The translations under genes were made by a program, and so were the position numbers. Under the pieces are notes generated by a model that was not told the origin of the DNA, did not search any database, and saw nothing but the letters and a program-made list of their open reading frames with translations. From Treponema sp. UBA3649 (lineage in GTDB: Bacteria; Spirochaetota; Spirochaetia; Treponematales; Treponemataceae), in the NCBI GenBank assembly GCA_002373325.1, contig DFKI01000045.1:1-8161 (forward strand): a DNA stretch of 8,161 nt, read 5' to 3'. How positions within the stretch are numbered: the first letter of the stretch is position 1; each line of letters opens with the position of its first letter. Below are positions 6,266 through 8,161 of this stretch, piece after piece.

Positions 6266-6307
6266 GGCGGATGGAACCTTAACCAAGGAACCTCCGCCTC
6301 TTTTTTT
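6266..6307 (+). terminator. Rho-independent terminator of rny
   Basis: GGCGGA (6266-6271) pairs with TCCGCC (6293-6298). After a bulged T, GG pairs with CC, and after a small internal loop CCTT (6277-6280) pairs with AAGG (6285-6288) around the loop AACC. The stem is followed by TC and seven T (6301-6307). It starts 37 bases after the rny stop. Confidence 0.85.
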
Positions 6308-6321
6308 GCCCCGCAAGGCAT

Positions 6322-6367
6322 AAAAAATCCCCCGGAACCAGCCTTCAACTTAAGTCCCGGAGGATTT
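6322..6367 (-). terminator. Rho-independent terminator of tkt (minus strand)
   Basis: The arms 6325-6335 and 6357-6367 pair over 11 positions. The only mismatch on the plus strand (C6331 against A6361) becomes a G-U pair in the minus-strand RNA, so the stem is continuous only in the tkt direction. On the minus strand it runs into six T (6327-6322), three of which belong to the base of the stem. The loop is 21 bases. Confidence 0.75.
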
Positions 6368-6376
6368 CATCATATT

Positions 6377-6405
6377 ATGACTTTATTGAGTCTCTGAAAA
6401 GTCAT
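6377..6405 (-). repeat. Stem-loop in the tkt 3' untranslated region
   Basis: ATGACTTT (6377-6384) and AAAGTCAT (6398-6405) are perfect 8-base complementary arms around a 13-base loop. The stem lies between the tkt stop codon and its terminator. It has no T-run, so it is not a terminator itself; a role in mRNA 3'-end stability is possible but not shown. Confidence 0.4.
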
Positions 6406-6406
6406 T

Positions 6407-6420
6407 GAAAATGAGTTTTC
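6407..6420 (-). repeat. Small hairpin directly after the tkt stop
   Basis: GAAAA-TGAG-TTTTC forms a 5-base stem with a 4-base loop, 12 bases beyond the tkt stop on the minus strand. It is AT-rich and short, so it would be weak alone; it stands next to the larger stem-loop at 6377-6405. Confidence 0.25.
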
Positions 6421-6432
6421 GGAAATGTCGCA

Positions 6433-8161
6433 TTATCTTGCGAGAACCTTCGCGAAATCAGCGGCGGTAAAGTGCAGGTGCTCGGCGACCTTGTTTGCGG
6501 GTCCTGACTCACCGAAGTCATCGAGAGTGAAGAGATCCTCCTTCTTGGCGTATCCTTCCCATCCCATGCGGCATCCGGCTTCTGCTACGACCACGCGCTT
6601 TGCGTTTCCGAGAATCTTTGAGCGGAATGAGTCATCCTGCTTCTCAAAGAGCGTCTTGTCCACGATGGAAACGACCCTGATCTTCTTTCCTGAGACCTGC
6701 TTTGAAGCCTCAAGCGCCATGGAAACCTCGGAGCCTGTAGCCAAAACAGTGATGTCTGGGGATGCGCTTCCTTCCTGAACCACATAGGCTCCCTTCAGAG
6801 CGGTTGTCTTCCAATCCTTGTCGAACTTTTCGTAAACCGGAAGTCCCTGCCTTGTGAAAGCCATGCAGACCGGATGATCCTTGCTTGAAAGGGCCATCTC
6901 CCATGCGAGCTGAGTTTCCTCGGCGTCACCCGGGCGGAGAACCTGAACGTTCGGAATGCAGCGGAGCGCGGCAACAGTCTCGATCGGCTGGTGTGTGGGT
7001 CCGTCCTCACCGACGTAGATTGAGTCATGGGTCAGAACGTAGATGTTCGGAAGCTTGCTGAGGGCCGCCACACGGAGTGAGGGTCTGAGGTAGTCGCTGA
7101 ACACAAGGAACGTCGCACCGAATGCACGGAGTCCGCCGTGTAGGTTGATTCCGCTCTGGACCTGGCTCATCGCAAACTCACGGATTCCGTACTCAATGGT
7201 GCGTCCCATGCGGTTTGTCGGACTGTATGTTCCGTCGTCGTTCTTTACCTTGGTCTTGTTCGGTCCCTGGAGGTCAGCAGATCCACCGACGAGCCACTTG
7301 AAGCGGTCCGCCATGCAGTTGAGGCTCTTTCCAGATGCGTCTCTTGTCGCGAGAACGTCACCCACCTTGTATGAAGGAGCCTCTGCGTCACCTGTCTGCT
7401 CTGCGTTCCAGAATGCGTCCCACATCTTCCTGAGATCGGGATTTTCCTTGCTCCATGCGTCGAACTCCGCCTTCCACTCATCCTCGGCTGCGGCAAGCTC
7501 CTTTCTCTTTTCCTCAAAATATGCGTATGCGTCGGGATGAACGTAGAAAGTCTTGTCCTCGGGGAGTCCAAGTGTCCTTTTGGCTTCCTTAACGCCGTCA
7601 TCACCAAGAGGAGCACCGTGAACGTCGGCTGTACCCTGCTTCGGAGCGCCCTTTCCAATGACGGACTTCAAAATAATCAGGGCAGGCTTGTGCTGTGATT
7701 TCGCTACTTTAACAAGGTCCGCAATCTCACCCATGTTGTACATTGATCCGCGGAGAACCGTCCAGCCGTAGGACTCGTATCTCTTCTGGATGTCATCGGT
7801 AAACGTGATGTCAGTGCTTCCGTCAATGGAAATCTTGTTCTCGTCGTAGAAGACAATCAGCTTCTCAAGCTTCAGGTTTCCAGCGAGTGAACATGCCTCG
7901 GATGAGACACCTTCCTCAAGACATCCCTCTCCCACAAGGGCATAGGTGTAGTGATCGACGATGGTGTGCTTGGGCGTGTTGAAGCGGGCTGCGAGCATGG
8001 ACTCTGCGATGGCCATACCGACAGAAAGAGCGACTCCCTGACCGAGCGGACCTGACGTGCACTCAACTCCGTCCGTCATTCCGTACTCAGGATGTCCCGG
8101 ACACTTTGATCCGACCTGGCGGAAAGATTTGATGTCGTCCATTGAGACCTTGTAGCCTGCA
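6433..8161 (-). CDS. tkt: Transketolase (N-terminus cut by window edge)
   Basis: Transketolase is a thiamine-diphosphate enzyme moving two-carbon units between sugar phosphates in the non-oxidative pentose phosphate pathway; it is cytoplasmic. 575 C-terminal residues are visible and the frame stays open to the right edge, so roughly 80-90 N-terminal residues are missing by comparison with E. coli TktA. The ATG at 8142 is internal: the codons before it continue the family pattern (AGYKVSMDDIKSFRQ). Visible-residue numbering: PGHPEYG (21-27), GPLGQG (37-42), cofactor/metal region VGEGC (76-80) to ENKISIDG (107-114), HGAPLG (181-186), ATRDAS (271-276), GGSADL (292-297), catalytic-type glutamate E328 in YGIREF, HDSIYVGEDGPTHQP (378-392) and FTRQGLP (435-441). 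One oddity: the usual GDG metal motif reads GEG (E78). The start and promoter lie outside the window. Confidence 0.97.
   Translation of the reverse strand, partial: AGYKVSMDDIKSFRQVGSKCPGHPEYGMTDGVECTSGPLGQGVALSVGMAIAESMLAARFNTPKHTIVDHYTYALVGEGCLEEGVSSEACSLAGNLKLEKLIVFYDENKISIDGSTDITFTDDIQKRYESYGWTVLRGSMYNMGEIADLVKVAKSQHKPALIILKSVIGKGAPKQGTADVHGAPLGDDGVKEAKRTLGLPEDKTFYVHPDAYAYFEEKRKELAAAEDEWKAEFDAWSKENPDLRKMWDAFWNAEQTGDAEAPSYKVGDVLATRDASGKSLNCMADRFKWLVGGSADLQGPNKTKVKNDDGTYSPTNRMGRTIEYGIREFAMSQVQSGINLHGGLRAFGATFLVFSDYLRPSLRVAALSKLPNIYVLTHDSIYVGEDGPTHQPIETVAALRCIPNVQVLRPGDAEETQLAWEMALSSKDHPVCMAFTRQGLPVYEKFDKDWKTTALKGAYVVQEGSASPDITVLATGSEVSMALEASKQVSGKKIRVVSIVDKTLFEKQDDSFRSKILGNAKRVVVAEAGCRMGWEGYAKKEDLFTLDDFGESGPANKVAEHLHFTAADFAKVLAR

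Noticed and set aside
5683..6348. 221-residue minus-strand frame inside rny
   Set aside because: It is antisense to conserved HD-domain codons and begins across the rny terminator.
1..8161. CRISPR array, tRNA, rRNA, insertion sequence or integrase
   Set aside because: No regularly spaced repeats, cloverleaf, rRNA-like stretch or transposase motif was seen on either strand.

Overview
The window looks like a stretch of spirochaete chromosome, most likely Treponema. The evidence is indirect: an RNase Y and a transketolase of the expected bacterial type, a lipoprotein with a relaxed spirochaete-style lipobox, and two families (SUMF1-domain lipoproteins; the PF09820/PF08011 AAA-ATPase plus PD-(D/E)XK proteins) that from general knowledge are often multi-copy in treponemes. 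No rRNA, tRNA, CRISPR array or insertion sequence was seen.

Layout from left to right. (1) 1-1288, minus strand: the first 429 residues of an exported protein that runs off the left edge. It looks like a trypsin-like fold that has lost its catalytic residues. (2) 1425-3011, plus strand: a 528-residue predicted AAA-ATPase with a C-terminal PD-(D/E)XK nuclease-like domain. It has its own promoter, a strong ribosome binding site and a strong terminator (3023-3075). (3) 3196-4155, plus strand: a SUMF1-domain lipoprotein without the catalytic cysteines of formylglycine-generating enzyme. (4) 4221-4490, minus strand: an 89-residue stand-alone ACT-domain protein, convergent with gene 3. (5) 4693-6228, plus strand: RNase Y (rny), divergent from gene 4. 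(6) 6433-8161, minus strand: transketolase (tkt), cut by the right edge and convergent with rny. The rny and tkt genes are separated by two terminators, one for each strand.

Every gene except tkt, whose start lies outside the window, has a recognisable sigma-70-type promoter directly in front of it, and the strands run -,+,+,-,+,-. The window is therefore best read as six independent transcription units and not as an operon or a multi-gene system. rny (mRNA decay at the membrane) and tkt (non-oxidative pentose phosphate pathway) are housekeeping genes. The left part (exported pseudoprotease-like protein, ATPase/nuclease, SUMF1 lipoprotein) is more accessory in character.

The most interesting signals are small-scale. 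The ACT gene, and possibly the SUMF1 gene, have a -10 box so close to the start codon that the mRNA would be leaderless. Two minus-strand promoters share an almost identical -35/A-tract block. The exported protein and the SUMF1 protein both appear to be non-catalytic versions of enzyme folds. I found no convincing evidence of a new multi-gene system.
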